Assembly (NCBI GenBank): GCA_029935375.1
Contig: JAOZKL010000043.1
Span: 1 to 7,247 of the forward strand
Origin: Patescibacteria group bacterium
Lineage (GTDB): Bacteria > Patescibacteriota > JACMRA01
DNA length: 7,247 bases
Reading direction: 5' to 3'
In this document: positions 6,214-7,247 of the stretch, one piece after another
Layout of the letters: every line of letters begins with the position of its first letter
Numbering within the stretch: the first letter of the stretch is position 1
The notes under the pieces: model-generated
Databases searched by the model: none
What the model was told of the DNA's origin: nothing
The model's input: only the letters and a program-made list of their open reading frames with translations
Made by a program: the position numbers and the translations under genes

Positions 6214-6989
6214 GGATATAGCAGTCTAATTATCTCAAACTGAACCTGATTTGTATCCTGAAACTCATCAACCATTATATGTGACCATCTTTTTTGTAAT
6301 ATGTTGCGAATGTCTTCATTATCACGCAACAATACATACAACTTAAACAATAAATCATCAAAATCAACTATATGACTTTTTTCTAGCTCTTGTTCATATT
6401 TTTTATAAACATGATGAAAAGCATCTGGGAAATCCGATGCAATTTTCTTTGAATCTATAGCTGCCAACCTCTCCTGTTTACATTGTGAAATAAAATATAT
6501 AATACCTTTTGGTAAATACTGTTTGGTATCCAAATTTAAGCCCTTTACTATTCTACGAACCAATTTCTTTTGATCATCCATATCAAGAATTGTAAATGTA
6601 TTATTAAGACCCACCTTCTCTCCAAACTCTCGTAAGACTCTAACACCAAGACTATGAAAAGTACAAAGCAATGGAATATTAATATAGTCAATCTCCCATG
6701 GAGAAACCCTCGGCAAATTAATTCCAACATCATTGAGAAGCACCCTAACACGAGAATTCATCTCTGCGGCAGCTTTATTTGTAAATGTAACACAAAGGAT
6801 GTTACCTGGTTTCACTCCTTCACTGATAAGATAAGCACAGCGACGAGTAAGGACTGCAGTTTTGCCACTGCCTGCCCCAGCAATAACAAGATTAGTTCCG
6901 CCAACGGTTTCTACAGCCTCTTTTTGATTTTTATTCAACCCTTCTAATATCTTTTGTTGAATCTCTTCTACACTCTTTTGTTCTAACAT
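6207..6989 (-). CDS. UvrD/PcrA-type superfamily 1 helicase, N-terminal fragment (truncated, likely pseudogene)
   Basis: UvrD/PcrA helicases unwind DNA 3'-5' in repair and replication-fork rescue and normally have about 650-750 residues; this frame has 260. It holds the first part of the helicase in good order: Q-motif region LNKNQKEAV (18-26), Walker A GAGSGKT (38-44), motif Ia TFTNKAAAEM (68-77), motif Ib TFHSLG (110-115), DFDDLL (209-214) and motif II VDEFQDTN (240-247). It then stops at IIRLLYPR followed by TAG. Motifs III-VI, including the QxxGDxxQS and arginine-finger regions and the whole second RecA domain, are missing, and no frame of the next kilobase encodes them. ATP could perhaps be bound, but helicase activity is not expected. 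Conservation up to the break suggests a recent deletion or rearrangement, or an assembly join. The start ATG fits the family N-terminus; no Shine-Dalgarno. Confidence 0.9.
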   Translation of the reverse strand: MLEQKSVEEIQQKILEGLNKNQKEAVETVGGTNLVIAGAGSGKTAVLTRRCAYLISEGVKPGNILCVTFTNKAAAEMNSRVRVLLNDVGINLPRVSPWEIDYINIPLLCTFHSLGVRVLREFGEKVGLNNTFTILDMDDQKKLVRRIVKGLNLDTKQYLPKGIIYFISQCKQERLAAIDSKKIASDFPDAFHHVYKKYEQELEKSHIVDFDDLLFKLYVLLRDNEDIRNILQKRWSHIMVDEFQDTNQVQFEIIRLLYPR

Positions 6990-6993
6990 TATA

Positions 6994-7027
6994 AATATAG
7001 AAATAAATATTTAATTGTTTTTGTCAA
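6994..7027 (-). promoter_or_regulatory. Candidate promoter of the helicase fragment gene
   Basis: On the reverse strand TTGACA lies at 7027-7022 and the best TATA-like hexamer, TATATT, at 6999-6994, four bases before the ATG at 6989. The 22-base spacer is longer than standard; at 16 bases there is only TATTTC (7005-7000). The surrounding 30 bases are almost pure A+T. Only the -35-like hexamer is convincing. Confidence 0.25.
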
Positions 7028-7042
7028 ACAAAAAATGATGAG

Positions 7043-7066
7043 ACTTGACAAGTATTCACACTAGTG
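7043..7066 (+). promoter_or_regulatory. TTGACA box within a palindrome, plus a second palindrome, upstream of the RNA methyltransferase gene
   Basis: ACTTG-A-CAAGT (7043-7053) is a perfect 5-bp-arm inverted repeat containing a forward TTGACA (7045-7050). CACTAGTG (7059-7066) is a perfect 8-bp palindrome close behind. Both lie in the divergent spacer between the helicase and methyltransferase genes. Likely -10 sequences downstream are weak (TATTCT at 7072-7077, 21 bases away). The palindromes could be an operator, or chance. Confidence 0.3.
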
Positions 7067-7093
7067 CTCTTTATTCTTAATAATTTTATAAAA

Positions 7094-7247
7094 ATGATAA
7101 TCGCACTAAATAATATAAGATCAGCGTGGAATGTAGGATCTGTAATTAGAACATGTGATGCACTTGGCGCATCTGTTATATTGGTTGGGTACACACCACT
7201 ACCATCAGGGAAAACTCTTAGCCTTGTCAAAAAAACATCTATAGGGT
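7094..7247 (+). CDS. SpoU/TrmH-family RNA 2'-O-ribose methyltransferase, 5' part only
   Basis: The frame opens at ATG 7094 and runs off the window after 51 codons. The N-terminus reads MIIALNNIRSAWNVGSVIRT, followed by CDALGASVILVGYTPLPSG. The N-x-R-S..N-x-G-S..R-T pattern is motif 1 of the SPOUT fold, where the conserved Asn and Arg help build the active site. Enzymes of this family methylate the 2'-hydroxyl of specific tRNA or rRNA riboses using S-adenosylmethionine. The downstream KKTSIG fits the KT[AS]xG segment typical of short family members. The protein begins directly at the catalytic domain, with no room for an N-terminal L30e-like RNA-binding domain, so it is a minimal form. The substrate, and hence a name such as trmH, trmL or rlmB, cannot be fixed. 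It is transcribed divergently from the helicase fragment and has no Shine-Dalgarno. Confidence 0.88.
   Translation, partial: MIIALNNIRSAWNVGSVIRTCDALGASVILVGYTPLPSGKTLSLVKKTSIG

Noticed and set aside
6654..6947. 97-codon forward-strand open frame
   Set aside because: It is antisense to the helicase motif region (Walker A and motifs Ia and Ib), which is clearly the coding strand.
7024..7230. 68-codon reverse-strand open frame at the right edge
   Set aside because: The forward strand here encodes the SpoU/TrmH motif 1 (NIRS..NVGS..RT), so the reverse frame is a shadow.
1..7247. Mobile element, CRISPR array, toxin-antitoxin or other defence system
   Set aside because: No transposase, integrase, terminal inverted repeats, spaced direct repeats or paired small genes were found. 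The broken helicase has no insertion element next to it.

Overview
The window is A+T-rich, tightly packed DNA from a bacterium using the standard code: three forward-strand reading frames end in TGA, and no long conserved frame (primase, release factor) contains an internal TGA. The small-genome style, the absence of Shine-Dalgarno sequences, a primase lacking most of its zinc ligands and an unusual HTH-phosphoribosyltransferase fusion together suggest a Candidate Phyla Radiation (Patescibacteria) organism. That placement is an inference; no ribosomal marker is present to confirm it. I see no rRNA, tRNA, CRISPR array, transposase or phage gene.

Left half, forward strand: (i) a possible last 27 codons of an upstream gene; (ii) a 324-residue protein with an N-terminal winged-helix-type DNA-binding region and a C-terminal ComF-like phosphoribosyltransferase; (iii) DnaG primase with a degenerate zinc-ribbon; (iv) a lipoprotein with Asp-box (BNR) beta-propeller repeats. 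The lipoprotein gene converges on the next block with only 3 bases between the stop codons.

Right half, reverse strand, read from the right: a UvrD/PcrA helicase gene that stops just after motif II (260 residues of the roughly 650-750 expected); about 100 bases of apparently degraded sequence; an unrecognised 314-residue protein; and prfA (release factor 1) starting 6 bases after it, probably in one transcript. At the right edge, divergent from the helicase, a SpoU/TrmH-type RNA 2'-O-methyltransferase begins on the forward strand and runs off the window.

The genes are mostly replication and translation housekeeping (primase, release factor 1, RNA methyltransferase) mixed with lineage-specific proteins. 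None of the seven start codons has a visible Shine-Dalgarno motif. TTGACA hexamers sit at six gene-junction positions, each pointing toward a downstream gene, and in two clear cases plus one tentative case the TGA stop codon lies inside the hexamer. I found no convincing new multi-gene system. The best leads are the HTH-phosphoribosyltransferase fusion, the zinc-less primase and the broken helicase locus.
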